NCBI GenBank assembly: GCA_900539325.1
Contig: UQCC01000004.1
Location: 62,001 to 126,000 of the forward strand
Source: an uncultured Eubacterium sp.
Lineage (GTDB): Bacteria > Bacillota > Clostridia > Oscillospirales > Acutalibacteraceae
Direction: 5' to 3'
Length of the DNA: 64,000 bases
A program made the position numbers and the translations under genes. Below are positions 8,345 to 15,891 of the stretch, one piece after another. Each line of letters begins with the position of its first letter. Within the stretch, counting starts at the first letter, position 1. The notes below the pieces were generated by a model. It was not told where the DNA came from and did not search any database. It was given only the letters and a program-made list of their open reading frames with translations.

Positions 8345-9616
8345 ATGAGTAAATATCCGGAATACAAACACGAAAAATCACAGGAGTGGTTCAACAGAGC
8401 ACTTGCGGCAATTCCTTCAGGTGTTTACGGTCACCTCGGTCCGTCTGAAGGCTTGTTCCTTCCGATTACAAAGTGGCCTTTGATGTCCGATCATGCAAAG
8501 GGAACATATTTTTGGGATGTAGACGGCAATAAGTATCTTGACTTTATGTGTGCTTACGGTCCAAATGTTCTCGGCTATTGTGATGAGGATGTAGACGCAG
8601 CCGCTATGGCACAGCTCAAGCAGGGCAACTGCACAACTTCTCCGTCATATAAGATGGTAGAGTGTGCCGAACTCCTCAAGGACACTGTTGCAACAGCCGA
8701 TTGGGCATTCTTTATGAAAAACGGCTCTGATGCCACAACATTCTCTGTAATGTGTGCAAGAGCACATACAGGCAAAAAGAAGATGATGTTCTTCAAGGGT
8801 TACTATCACGGTGACTTCCAGTGGGCACAAAAGGCTGACTATCCGGGTATTCTCCCTGAAGAAGTAGAAAATAATGTTGTTGTTCCGTGGTTTGATATGG
8901 ACGCTATGCAAAAGGCATATGATGAGGCAAACGGCGATTTTGCAGGTCTTATCGCACAGCCTTATGACCACGGTAACTTCTTTGATAACACAACTGCAAC
9001 CAAAGAGCAGTGGGCAAAGGTTCGTAAGTTCTGCGACGATCACGGTATGGTTCTTATCATTGATGATGTTCGTACAGGCTTCCGTCTTGACCTTGCAGGT
9101 TCCGACCATTACTATGGCTTTAAGGCAGACCTTATCTGCTTCTGTAAAGCACTTGCAAACGGCTATAATATGTCTGCTGTATGCGGTCAGGAACATATGA
9201 AAAATACAGCTTCTTCCGTTGTATATACAGGCTCTTATTGGATGAGTGCCGAGCCGTTCGCCGCTTGTCTTGCTTGTATTCCTAAGATGAAGAGACTTGA
9301 TACACCTAAGATGTTCAGAGAAAAGGGCACACTTCTTTGCGACGGCCTTGTTGCCGCAGGTAAGGAACACGGCTTCAACCTTAAAGTTTCGGGTGAGCCT
9401 GCACTTTTCTATCTTCGTATTGCAAATGATGACAGCCTTATGCTTCATCAGGAATGGATTGCCGAGTGCGTAAGCAGAGGCTTGTTCCTTGCTTCTCACC
9501 ACAACCACTTTATGAATGCCGCAGTTACCGATGACGATATCAAACTCGCTGTTGATATTGCGGAAGATGCTTTCGGCGTAGTTGCCGCAAGACATCCTGA
9601 ATTAGGCCTTAAATAA
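8345..9616 (+). CDS. Class III PLP aminotransferase, glutamate-1-semialdehyde aminomutase-like
   Basis: This 423-residue fold-type I PLP enzyme has the cofactor-binding NGSDATTFSVMCAR near residue 126, FKGYYHG near 150, IIDDVRTGFR at 238-247 (Asp240 would hold the pyridine nitrogen) and Lys268 in FCKALANGY as Schiff-base lysine. The overall pattern is that of glutamate-1-semialdehyde 2,1-aminomutases and related omega- or sugar aminotransferases. The usual Asp-Glu-Val is Asp-Asp-Val here. No hem genes are nearby, so tetrapyrrole synthesis is unlikely; the neighbours (split transketolase, SCP2-like proteins) suggest transamination of a keto or aldehyde intermediate. AAGGAGG precedes the ATG at good spacing. 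The substrate is unknown. Confidence 0.85.
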   Translation: MSKYPEYKHEKSQEWFNRALAAIPSGVYGHLGPSEGLFLPITKWPLMSDHAKGTYFWDVDGNKYLDFMCAYGPNVLGYCDEDVDAAAMAQLKQGNCTTSPSYKMVECAELLKDTVATADWAFFMKNGSDATTFSVMCARAHTGKKKMMFFKGYYHGDFQWAQKADYPGILPEEVENNVVVPWFDMDAMQKAYDEANGDFAGLIAQPYDHGNFFDNTTATKEQWAKVRKFCDDHGMVLIIDDVRTGFRLDLAGSDHYYGFKADLICFCKALANGYNMSAVCGQEHMKNTASSVVYTGSYWMSAEPFAACLACIPKMKRLDTPKMFREKGTLLCDGLVAAGKEHGFNLKVSGEPALFYLRIANDDSLMLHQEWIAECVSRGLFLASHHNHFMNAAVTDDDIKLAVDIAEDAFGVVAARHPELGLK

Positions 9617-9661
9617 TTTTTGGAGTAAATTATTTTAATAAAATTTGAAAGGGGTATTTTT

Positions 9662-10555
9662 ATGCCAGCAAATTATGTGCCGTTCGATAAAGAAGAATGG
9701 CTCCGCCTTGAAAAAAAGGCAGACAGATTAAGACGCTATTGCTTGCAAACAGCCGTATGGGGTGGCTCGGGACATGTAGGCGGCTCGTTATCTGCAATGG
9801 ATTGTATGACAATTCTCTACAATCGTTTTATGAAGATTGATCCTCAAAATCCGGATATGCCGGACAGAGACCGTTTTGTTCTCTCAAAGGGTCACTGTGC
9901 AGTAGGTTACGCTCCTGTGCTTGTTGATCGCGGTTTTATGCCTGAAGAAGAACTTAAAATCTTTAACCTCACCGGTGCAAAAATCGGTATGCATATGGAC
10001 TGCAACAAGGTTAAAGGTGTAGACTGCTCAACAGGTTCACTCGGTCACGGTCTTTCTCTTGCAGTAGGTTTTGCACTTGCAGGCAGAGTAAACGGCATTG
10101 ACTATATGAACTATGTTCTTACCGGTGACGGCGAGCTTAACGAGGGTTCAAACTGGGAGGCTGCTATGAGTGCCGCACAGTTCAAACTTTCAAATATCGT
10201 TCTTTTTGCCGATAACAATAAGTGTATGATTGACGGTCGTGTTGACGATGAAATGAAGGTTGAACCTCTTGATAAGAAGTTTGAAGCTTTCGGATTCAAT
10301 GTTTTCCGTGTTGACGGTCATAATATGAAAGAACTCAACGATGCTATTGAAGCCGCTATCAAAAATCATCAGGACGGCGGCGACAAGCCAACCGCTATTA
10401 TTATGGACACATTTAAGGGCGCAGGCGTTGACTTTATGCAGGATGACTACAAGTGGCACTACGGTTCACTTGATGATGAAAAACTTGCAAAAGCATATGC
10501 ATCACTTGATAAATATTTGGCAGAGCGTTGTGCTCGTGTAGAAAAGGAGGCGTAA
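9662..10555 (+). CDS. Transketolase N-terminal (TPP-binding) subunit
   Basis: At 297 residues this is the PP-binding half of a split transketolase. GHVGGSLSAMD near residue 38 and SKGHCAVGYAPVL near 78 line the thiamine-diphosphate pocket, and TGDGELNEGSNWEA near 156, ending in ADNNK, is the Mg-TPP motif. Split transketolases assemble as alpha2-beta2 with the C-terminal half, which is the next gene, 3 bases after this stop. They move a two-carbon ketol unit between sugar phosphates, but many operon-borne copies act in special pathways such as amino-sugar or acyloin formation. With an aminotransferase directly upstream, a special role is more likely than the housekeeping pentose-phosphate one. 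GAAAGGGG precedes the ATG. Confidence 0.9.
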   Translation: MPANYVPFDKEEWLRLEKKADRLRRYCLQTAVWGGSGHVGGSLSAMDCMTILYNRFMKIDPQNPDMPDRDRFVLSKGHCAVGYAPVLVDRGFMPEEELKIFNLTGAKIGMHMDCNKVKGVDCSTGSLGHGLSLAVGFALAGRVNGIDYMNYVLTGDGELNEGSNWEAAMSAAQFKLSNIVLFADNNKCMIDGRVDDEMKVEPLDKKFEAFGFNVFRVDGHNMKELNDAIEAAIKNHQDGGDKPTAIIMDTFKGAGVDFMQDDYKWHYGSLDDEKLAKAYASLDKYLAERCARVEKEA

Positions 10556-10558
10556 GAT

Positions 10559-11569
10559 ATGGGTGGTATGTCTTATACAATGACAGATACAACAAAGCTG
10601 TCAACAGCAGAATGCTACGGTATCGCTCTTTGTGAGCTCGGTGAAGAACATAAAGATGTTGTCGCTCTTACAGCCGACCTTGCAAAATCAACAAAAATCG
10701 GAATGTTCGGTGAAAAGTTCCCGGACAGATTCTTCAATGTAGGTATCGCAGAGCAAAATATGTTCGGTGTAGCAGCAGGTATGGCTAAAAACGGATTGAT
10801 TCCTTTTGCTTCAACATTTGCTATTTTCACCGCAGCAAGATCTCTTGACCAAATCCATACAGACATTTGCTATCAAAATGTTCCTGTAAAGATGATTGCA
10901 ACTCACGCAGGTACATCATTCGGTCAGGCAGGTTCAACTCACCATGCACTTATTGATATGGCTTGTATGAGAACTTTGCCTCATATGACTGTTATTTGCC
11001 CTTGTGACGGTGCAGAAACATATAATGCGGTTAAGGCTGCTTATGATATTGAAGGTCCTGTTTATATCCGTATCAACAGAGGTTTCGACCAGGTTATCTA
11101 TAAGAGCCCTGAGGAGTGCAATTTCGTTTGGGATAAGGCTTCTGTTATGAATGACGGTACAGATATCACTGTTATCGCTTGCGGCTCTTGCGTATTCGAG
11201 GCTATGCAGGCTGCTCGTATCGCTGCATCAGACGGCGGTCTTTCGGTTCGTGTTCTTAATATGCACACAATCAAGCCTATTGACAAAGAGGCTGTTCTTT
11301 CGGCTATTTCTGATACTCGTCGTATCATCACTGTTGAGGACCATGAGGTTATGGGCGGTTTGGGCTCAGCTGTTGCAGAAGTTGTTGCTTCTTCGGGTAA
11401 GGCTTGTGCATTCAAGATGCTCGGTCACCAAGACGCATTCTCAACAATCGGCTTGCAGGAAGACCTTCTTGCTATGGCAAAGATTGATGCAAACGGTATC
11501 GCAGAAACAATTCAGGAAATGATGCACGCTGACTTTGAGGCAGACGATGCTTGGGATGATGAGTTCTAA
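10559..11569 (+). CDS. Transketolase C-terminal (Pyr-binding) subunit
   Basis: The 336-residue partner of the preceding subunit carries the conserved catalytic-glutamate motif VGIAEQNMFGVAAGMA near residue 61, a pyrimidine-binding FASTFAIFTAARSLDQ near 84, and the transketolase C-terminal domain with the ITVEDHEVMGGLGSA element near 256. AAAGGAGG lies before ATG 10559; a second ATG three codons later is possible. The last 15 residues are strongly acidic (DFEADDAWDDEF), a tail I do not associate with housekeeping transketolases. The pairing makes a complete enzyme. The donor and acceptor are not evident from sequence. Confidence 0.9.
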   Translation: MGGMSYTMTDTTKLSTAECYGIALCELGEEHKDVVALTADLAKSTKIGMFGEKFPDRFFNVGIAEQNMFGVAAGMAKNGLIPFASTFAIFTAARSLDQIHTDICYQNVPVKMIATHAGTSFGQAGSTHHALIDMACMRTLPHMTVICPCDGAETYNAVKAAYDIEGPVYIRINRGFDQVIYKSPEECNFVWDKASVMNDGTDITVIACGSCVFEAMQAARIAASDGGLSVRVLNMHTIKPIDKEAVLSAISDTRRIITVEDHEVMGGLGSAVAEVVASSGKACAFKMLGHQDAFSTIGLQEDLLAMAKIDANGIAETIQEMMHADFEADDAWDDEF

Positions 11570-11619
11570 GGAATTTTCACCAATCTCAATTGTTATCTAA
11601 CCGAAAGGAGTGTATTATT

Positions 11620-12420
11620 ATGCCAAGCGATGAAGTTCGCTACACAAATAAAGTCTTTATGGCGGGCGCAATGCCACTCTTAAAGACTATTGCTACCGAT
11701 GTTCCTGAACTTAAAAAGAAGTTTGAGGGCGTGGATGCAATATATCAGGTTTCCGCAAAGGTAAATGCGGAGGATAAAGAGGCTGTTCATTTTATTATCG
11801 AAAACGGTGAATGGACTGTTAAGCTCGGTGAATATCTCGGACAGAAGAATATTGATGCAGAGCTTGCTTTTCCGTCAATGGAAAAGATGAATGAATTTAT
11901 GAAGGGCAAGGTTGCAAACCTTCTCCCTGCTTTGAGAATTAAGAATTTCGGCAAGTTCTTGAAATTTATGCAGGTTCTCCTCAAGATGTCATCACTTTTG
12001 GGTATCAAGGACCCTGACAGCGTTGATGAGCCAACCGCAATTCTTCTTTGCAAGCTCTATTTCTACTTGCTTTCATCAGGTATCTCACAGCTTAATAAGC
12101 TCGGACATCCTGACATTCACGAATGGGCGCTTAAATCACCTGACCGTTGCTATCAATGGGAGGTTATCGGCCATCCTGAATGTACAGCGTATATTCGTAT
12201 CAAGGCAGGTAAGTCGAGAGCCGGCAGAGGCGAGTACAAGAGAGCAAAGCCGTTCTTCAATATGAAGTTCGACTGCCCAAAATCTGCTCTTATGATTCTT
12301 CTCGGCACAGGCGATATGTTCAAAATGACTGCTGAAAAGCAACTCATTATGGACGGCGGTCCTGAGTTCGGCGTTCAAATCGGCGACTATATGATGCTTG
12401 TCGGAGCACTTGCTTCATAA
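11620..12420 (+). CDS. Second protein with two SCP2-like domains
   Basis: The start is ATG 11620 after GAAAGGAG; the frame is open upstream without a ribosome site. The 266-residue, probably cytoplasmic protein has an N-terminal SCP2-like region (about 35-125) containing IDAELAFPSMEKMNEFMKGK and a helical segment LKFMQVLLKMSSLLG, and a C-terminal one (about 180-266) ending PKSALMILLGTGDMFKM and IMDGGPEFGVQIGDYM. The architecture parallels the first operon gene, so the two may be diverged paralogues forming a pair. It is the last gene of the operon, 50 bases after the transketolase, and is followed by a strong terminator. I infer lipid or hydrophobic-ligand carriage from the fold alone. Confidence 0.6.
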   Translation: MPSDEVRYTNKVFMAGAMPLLKTIATDVPELKKKFEGVDAIYQVSAKVNAEDKEAVHFIIENGEWTVKLGEYLGQKNIDAELAFPSMEKMNEFMKGKVANLLPALRIKNFGKFLKFMQVLLKMSSLLGIKDPDSVDEPTAILLCKLYFYLLSSGISQLNKLGHPDIHEWALKSPDRCYQWEVIGHPECTAYIRIKAGKSRAGRGEYKRAKPFFNMKFDCPKSALMILLGTGDMFKMTAEKQLIMDGGPEFGVQIGDYMMLVGALAS

Positions 12421-12437
12421 ACAAACTTATTCAATAA

Positions 12438-12469
12438 AACACCTTGAATTTTAATTCAAGGTGTTTTTT
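12438..12469 (+). terminator. Strong terminator of the five-gene operon
   Basis: AACACCTTGAATT pairs perfectly with AATTCAAGGTGTT around TT, followed by T5-T6. Confidence 0.92.
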
Positions 12470-12568
12470 ATATAGAAAAATTGTCTGTGCAACCTAAAGT
12501 TGACAAATAATTGCTGGAAATCCATATAGATTGTTGATATAATTATTGTATGAAACGGAGGGCATTAT

Positions 12569-13045
12569 ATGGATTTGGGTCAGCGATTAAAACAACTTCG
12601 TACAGAAAAACATTTGTCACAGGAAACCGTGGCGTTTGAACTTAATGTGTCACGACAGGCGGTTGCAAAGTGGGAAAATAATGCTTCAAAACCGAGTACC
12701 GCAAATCTTATGGCAATTTGCGATTTGTACGGAATATCATTAGATGAATTGATTTCAAATAAATCGGATGAACTTTCGGCAGAAAAAACGGAACCGAATA
12801 AGTCAAAAGGCAAAACGGCAATCATAATTCTTTCCGTTGTCGGCGGAATATTGCTTATATTGTCCGTGATTTTAACTGTGTGGACAAAAAGAATGTCTGT
12901 TCCCGATAATATAATCGGTTATGCAGACGCACCAACAGCTATTTTTGTAACTTCTTTACCATGGTATTTGTATGTTTTGTATATGCTTGTCGGAATACTT
13001 ATATTAACTATAATTACCTTACTGTTAAAGCTGAAGAAAAAATAA
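12569..13045 (+). CDS. Xre-family regulator with C-terminal membrane anchor
   Basis: Residues 1-63 form a Cro/CI-type helix-turn-helix (LGQRLKQLRTEKHLSQE, then VSRQAVAKWENNASKPS), the common clostridial Xre type. A polar linker rich in Lys, Glu and Ser leads to two hydrophobic segments at about 86-107 and 127-151, ending in a basic tail KLKKK. This is a DNA-binding protein tethered to the membrane, probably sensing membrane or envelope state; the target genes are unknown. It lies between the SCP2/transketolase operon and the Cys-rich and SCP2 genes, so it could regulate either, which is speculation. ACGGAGGG precedes the ATG, and TTGACA at 12500-12505 with a TATAGA at 12525-12530 may be its promoter (19 bp spacing, weak). 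Confidence 0.85.
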   Translation: MDLGQRLKQLRTEKHLSQETVAFELNVSRQAVAKWENNASKPSTANLMAICDLYGISLDELISNKSDELSAEKTEPNKSKGKTAIIILSVVGGILLILSVILTVWTKRMSVPDNIIGYADAPTAIFVTSLPWYLYVLYMLVGILILTIITLLLKLKKK

Positions 13046-13049
13046 AATC

Positions 13050-13076
13050 GAGGCTACGGATTTCCGTAGCCTCTTT
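13050..13076 (+). terminator. Terminator after the Xre gene
   Basis: GAGGCTACGGA pairs perfectly with TCCGTAGCCTC across TT, followed by a short T run. Confidence 0.8.
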
Positions 13077-13089
13077 GTGTACTCAGCCG

Positions 13090-13203
13090 TTAGTTACAAC
13101 CGCAACCGCAGTCGTTGTTGTTGAAACCGCCACATAAAAGAAGGATGATGATAAGGATAACAATCCAATTGCAGTTACCGCATCCGTTATTGCAACAACC
13201 CAT
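13090..13203 (-). CDS. 37-residue cysteine-rich membrane microprotein
   Basis: Minus-strand frame from ATG 13203 to TAA 13090, preceded by a textbook AAAGGAGG seven bases upstream. The product begins MGCCNNGCGNCNW, continues with one hydrophobic span IVILIIILLLCGG, and ends FNNNDCGCGCN: eight cysteines and seven asparagines in 37 residues. This layout, a Cys/Asn/Gly-rich tail on a short membrane helix, resembles small spore-coat-associated peptides such as the YjcZ group, but I cannot assign a family. A possible mother-cell -10 (CATAGTAT, CATANNNT form) lies on the minus strand at 13241-13234. A terminator separates it from the SCP2 gene upstream, so it is its own unit. Confidence 0.75.
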   Translation of the reverse strand: MGCCNNGCGNCNWIVILIIILLLCGGFNNNDCGCGCN

Positions 13204-13266
13204 TGTGCGACCTCCTTTCGTGTTTTCTAACTCATACTATGAAAATCGCACGGAAGTGTTACAATC

Positions 13267-13299
13267 GAAAAAAACCACACCGATTTTTCGATGTGGTTT
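13267..13299 (-). terminator. Terminator after the SCP2 gene (minus strand)
   Basis: Minus strand: AAACCACATCGA pairs with TCGGTGTGGTTT (one mismatch) around AAAAA, then T7. Confidence 0.8.
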
Positions 13300-13329
13300 G
13301 CAGAATGTGTATTTATTTAAAGATGACTA

Positions 13330-13662
13330 TTAGCCCAAGAACTTTGTCATCTCAAGTGCCGCATTTGTGTCGCCGTCAACTGTGAGTTTGCCGGTTGTGA
13401 ATGCTACAACAGGATTGAGTTTGCCGTTGATGAGCTTAATCCAGTTTGTGCCGTTGATGTGAATAATAGCATTTCTGTCATAATATTCATAAGGCTCAAC
13501 ATGTACCTGACCGTCTTTTATTTCTATGTAAAAAATGCCGTTTACTGCTTTGCCTTCAATGTTAATCTGAAAAGCCATTGTACCTTGTACGTTTGAAACA
13601 TCTGCGTTGTAGAATTTTGTTCTGGTAGCTGCCACGATTGATTCATATGTCATACCTGCCAT
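13330..13662 (-). CDS. Single-domain SCP2 sterol-binding protein
   Basis: At 110 residues this is a bare SCP2 domain. Residues 25-110 contain the strand-rich first part (GTMAFQINIEGKAV, then GIFYIEIKDGQVHVEPYEYY) and the diagnostic ending LINGKLNPVVAFTTGKLTVDG near 78-98. The family binds fatty acids, sterols or other hydrophobic ligands in a buried tunnel; bacterial members are mostly uncharacterised. There is no signal peptide. AGGAGG precedes the ATG and a promoter lies at 13694-13722. It sits under 1 kb from the operon that encodes two double SCP2-like proteins, on the opposite strand, so a shared ligand is conceivable but not shown. Confidence 0.88.
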   Translation of the reverse strand: MAGMTYESIVAATRTKFYNADVSNVQGTMAFQINIEGKAVNGIFYIEIKDGQVHVEPYEYYDRNAIIHINGTNWIKLINGKLNPVVAFTTGKLTVDGDTNAALEMTKFLG

Positions 13663-13693
13663 GATAATTCCTCCTTTAAAATATTATATTTAT

Positions 13694-13722
13694 ATTTTAT
13701 CATACAATATTAATAAATGCAA
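13694..13722 (-). promoter_or_regulatory. Promoter of the SCP2 gene
   Basis: Minus strand: TTGCAT (13722-13717), 17 bp ending in TGA, then TAAAAT (13699-13694); extended -10. Confidence 0.6.
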
Positions 13723-13790
13723 TAGCACTTTTATAGGTACATTTACCAAAAAACAAGGCATTTTTGGCGTGGTTTTATATTTATGGTATA

Positions 13791-13819
13791 TTGAACGCAG
13801 TCGAATTTTGTGGTAAAAT
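13791..13819 (+). promoter_or_regulatory. Promoter of the aminotransferase/TIM-barrel/EamA operon
   Basis: TTGAAC (13791-13796), 17 bp ending TGG, TAAAAT (13814-13819); 33 bases before the ATG. Confidence 0.6.
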
Positions 13820-13852
13820 ATTTTAGTAATTTTATGATTGTGAGGATAAGGT

Positions 13853-15106
13853 ATGTCAAAATATGTTGATATGAAAAAGGAAGAACTTCTCAAAGAACAG
13901 TCTGTTCTCCTTAAAAAATTTGAAGAATACAAGGCAATGGGTCTTAAACTTGATATGTCAAGAGGTAAGCCGTCAAAGGAACAACTTGACCTTTCAATGG
14001 ATATGCTCAAACCTATTGATTACACAGAGGACGGCTTTGATGTTCGTAACTACGGACTTCTTGACGGTATCAAGAGCTGTAAGCAACTTTTTGCGGATTT
14101 GCTCGGCGTTGAAGCAAAAAATGTTATCGTCGGCCCGTCGGCTTCTTTAAACCTTATGTATGACTATATCTGCCAGTGCTATTGCGAGGGTGTTCTCGGT
14201 TCAACTCCTTGGTGCAAACTTGACGAGGTTAAATTCCTTTGTCCTGTTCCGGGTTATGACAGACACTTCACAATTTTGGAGCACTTCGGCATTAAAATGA
14301 TTAATGTTCCTATGACAAGCGAAGGTCCTGATATGGATGTTATCGAAGAGCTTGTAAAGGATGAAGCCGTAAAGGGTATGTTCTGCGTGCCTAAGTATTC
14401 AAACCCACAGGGCATCACTTTCTCTGATGACACAGTTCGCCGTATTGCCGCACTTAAGCCTGCCGCAAAGGATTTCAGAATCGTTTGGGATAACGCATAT
14501 TGCGTTCACGATATTAAGGACGAGGGCGACACACTTCTCAACATCTTTGATGTTTTGGGCGATAACGAGGATATGGTTATTGAGGTTTGCTCAACTTCAA
14601 AGATGACTTTCCCGGGTGCAGGTGTTTCGGCACTTGTTGCAAGCGATGCAAATATCGCACAAATTAAGAAAAGACTTAACTGCGAAACAATCAGCTACGA
14701 CAAGATGAATCAGCTTCGTCATGTAAAGTTCTTTGGCAATGTTGACGGACTTTTGGCACATATGAAAAAACACGCAGCTATTTTGAAGCCAAAGTTTGAT
14801 ATGGTTATCGAACACTTTGAAAATGAACTCGGCGGACTCGGTATTGCAGAATGGCTTGACCCTAAGGGCGGCTATTTCATCAGCCTTGATGTTATGAACG
14901 GCACTGCAAAGAGAGTGGGCGAGCTTTGCAAGGAAGCAGGCGTAACTCTTACAACAGTCGGTGCAACTTATCCGTACGGCAACGACCCTAACGACAGTAA
15001 TATCCGCATTGCTCCGTCACTTCCTCCTGTTGCAGAACTTGACCTTGCAACACAAATCCTTTGCACAAGCGTTAAACTTGCTGCAATAGAAAAGTTGGTG
15101 GGTTAA
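13853..15106 (+). CDS. PLP aminotransferase, class I/II fold (aspartate-aminotransferase-like, PF12897 type)
   Basis: A 417-residue fold-type I enzyme. MSRGKPSKEQLDLS near residue 35 is the N-terminal substrate-arm motif of this subfamily; VGPSASLNLMYDY near 90 binds the PLP phosphate; PKYSNPQGITFSD near 180 and IVWDNAYCVHD near 215 hold the pyridine ring; CSTSKMTFPGAG near 245 has the Schiff-base lysine. Family members are annotated as MocR-like or aspartate/alanine aminotransferases; the amino donor and keto acid are not predictable. Its stop overlaps the next start by one base (TAATG), so translation is coupled to the TIM-barrel protein, and a transporter follows, suggesting one small catabolic or salvage route. 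Confidence 0.88.
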   Translation: MSKYVDMKKEELLKEQSVLLKKFEEYKAMGLKLDMSRGKPSKEQLDLSMDMLKPIDYTEDGFDVRNYGLLDGIKSCKQLFADLLGVEAKNVIVGPSASLNLMYDYICQCYCEGVLGSTPWCKLDEVKFLCPVPGYDRHFTILEHFGIKMINVPMTSEGPDMDVIEELVKDEAVKGMFCVPKYSNPQGITFSDDTVRRIAALKPAAKDFRIVWDNAYCVHDIKDEGDTLLNIFDVLGDNEDMVIEVCSTSKMTFPGAGVSALVASDANIAQIKKRLNCETISYDKMNQLRHVKFFGNVDGLLAHMKKHAAILKPKFDMVIEHFENELGGLGIAEWLDPKGGYFISLDVMNGTAKRVGELCKEAGVTLTTVGATYPYGNDPNDSNIRIAPSLPPVAELDLATQILCTSVKLAAIEKLVG

Positions 15107-15891
15107 TGCAAGTCGGTGCTTCTTCCTCTTGCTTTTTTCCGCTTTTAACGGAAAAGTCGCTTGATAATGTTTTATCTCTCGGCTTCAAGCAAGCAGAGGT
15201 GTTTTTCAACACTTCTTCAGAACTTGAAGAACCGTTTGTAAAAGAACTAAAAAAGAATGCGGATGACCACGGTGCAAAAATTTTATCCGTTCATCCGTTT
15301 TCATCGGCTCTTGAAAGCAACTGCATCTTTGCCGAATATGAGCGTAGATATTACGACTTCATCGGACTGTATCAAAAGCATTTTCACGCTGCCGCTCTTC
15401 TCGGTGCAAAGAATGTTGTTATTCACGGTTCGGTTGCAGTTCAAAAGAGAAATATGAGCGAGGAATTTTATTTTGACCGCTTTGCTTCTCTTGTTGAACT
15501 CGGCAAAAAAGAGGGCGTCAATGTTTGTCAGGAAAATGTTGTTCGCTTCAGAAGTCAAAGCGTTGATTTCCTTAAAAAAATGAGAGCATATCTTGGCGAC
15601 GATTTTCATATGGTGTTTGATATAAAACAGGCTATCCGCAGCGGTTACGACCCGTTTTATGTTGCCGATGAATTTAAAAATGAAATCACACATATCCATT
15701 TAAGTGACAACACCCCTGAGGTTGATTGTATGCCTCCGGGCAGGGGAACATTCGATTTCAAGCGCTTGTTTCAACTAATGAACAATGCCGGTTATAACGG
15801 CGGATATGTGATAGAGATATATTCAAAGGGCTATGATGTAATGAAAGAACTTGCCCTGAGTAAGGAGTATTTGGACAGTATAAAATTATGA
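15106..15891 (+). CDS. Sugar phosphate isomerase/epimerase-like TIM-barrel protein
   Basis: The 261-residue protein has the xylose-isomerase-like / AP-endonuclease-2 barrel: FKQAEVFFNTSSELEE near residue 24, KILSVHPFSSALES near 56, KNVVIHGS near 101, VCQENVVRF near 141, MVFDIKQAI near 167, HIHLSDNTP near 195 and GYVIEIYSKGYD near 227. His, Glu and Asp in these loops are the expected divalent-metal ligands. Members isomerise or epimerise sugars and inositols, or cleave abasic DNA; the lack of a full endonuclease IV signature favours a sugar or polyol substrate. It is translationally coupled on both sides (TAATG upstream, ATGA downstream). Confidence 0.82.
   Translation: MQVGASSSCFFPLLTEKSLDNVLSLGFKQAEVFFNTSSELEEPFVKELKKNADDHGAKILSVHPFSSALESNCIFAEYERRYYDFIGLYQKHFHAAALLGAKNVVIHGSVAVQKRNMSEEFYFDRFASLVELGKKEGVNVCQENVVRFRSQSVDFLKKMRAYLGDDFHMVFDIKQAIRSGYDPFYVADEFKNEITHIHLSDNTPEVDCMPPGRGTFDFKRLFQLMNNAGYNGGYVIEIYSKGYDVMKELALSKEYLDSIKL

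Noticed and set aside
8645..9595. A 316-codon open frame on the minus strand inside the aminotransferase gene
   Set aside because: It is a mirror of a strongly supported PLP enzyme on the plus strand, has no ribosome site and gives a Cys/Ile/Val-rich product of no recognisable kind. Similar mirrors at 18546-19328 and 28780-29340 were dropped for the same reason.
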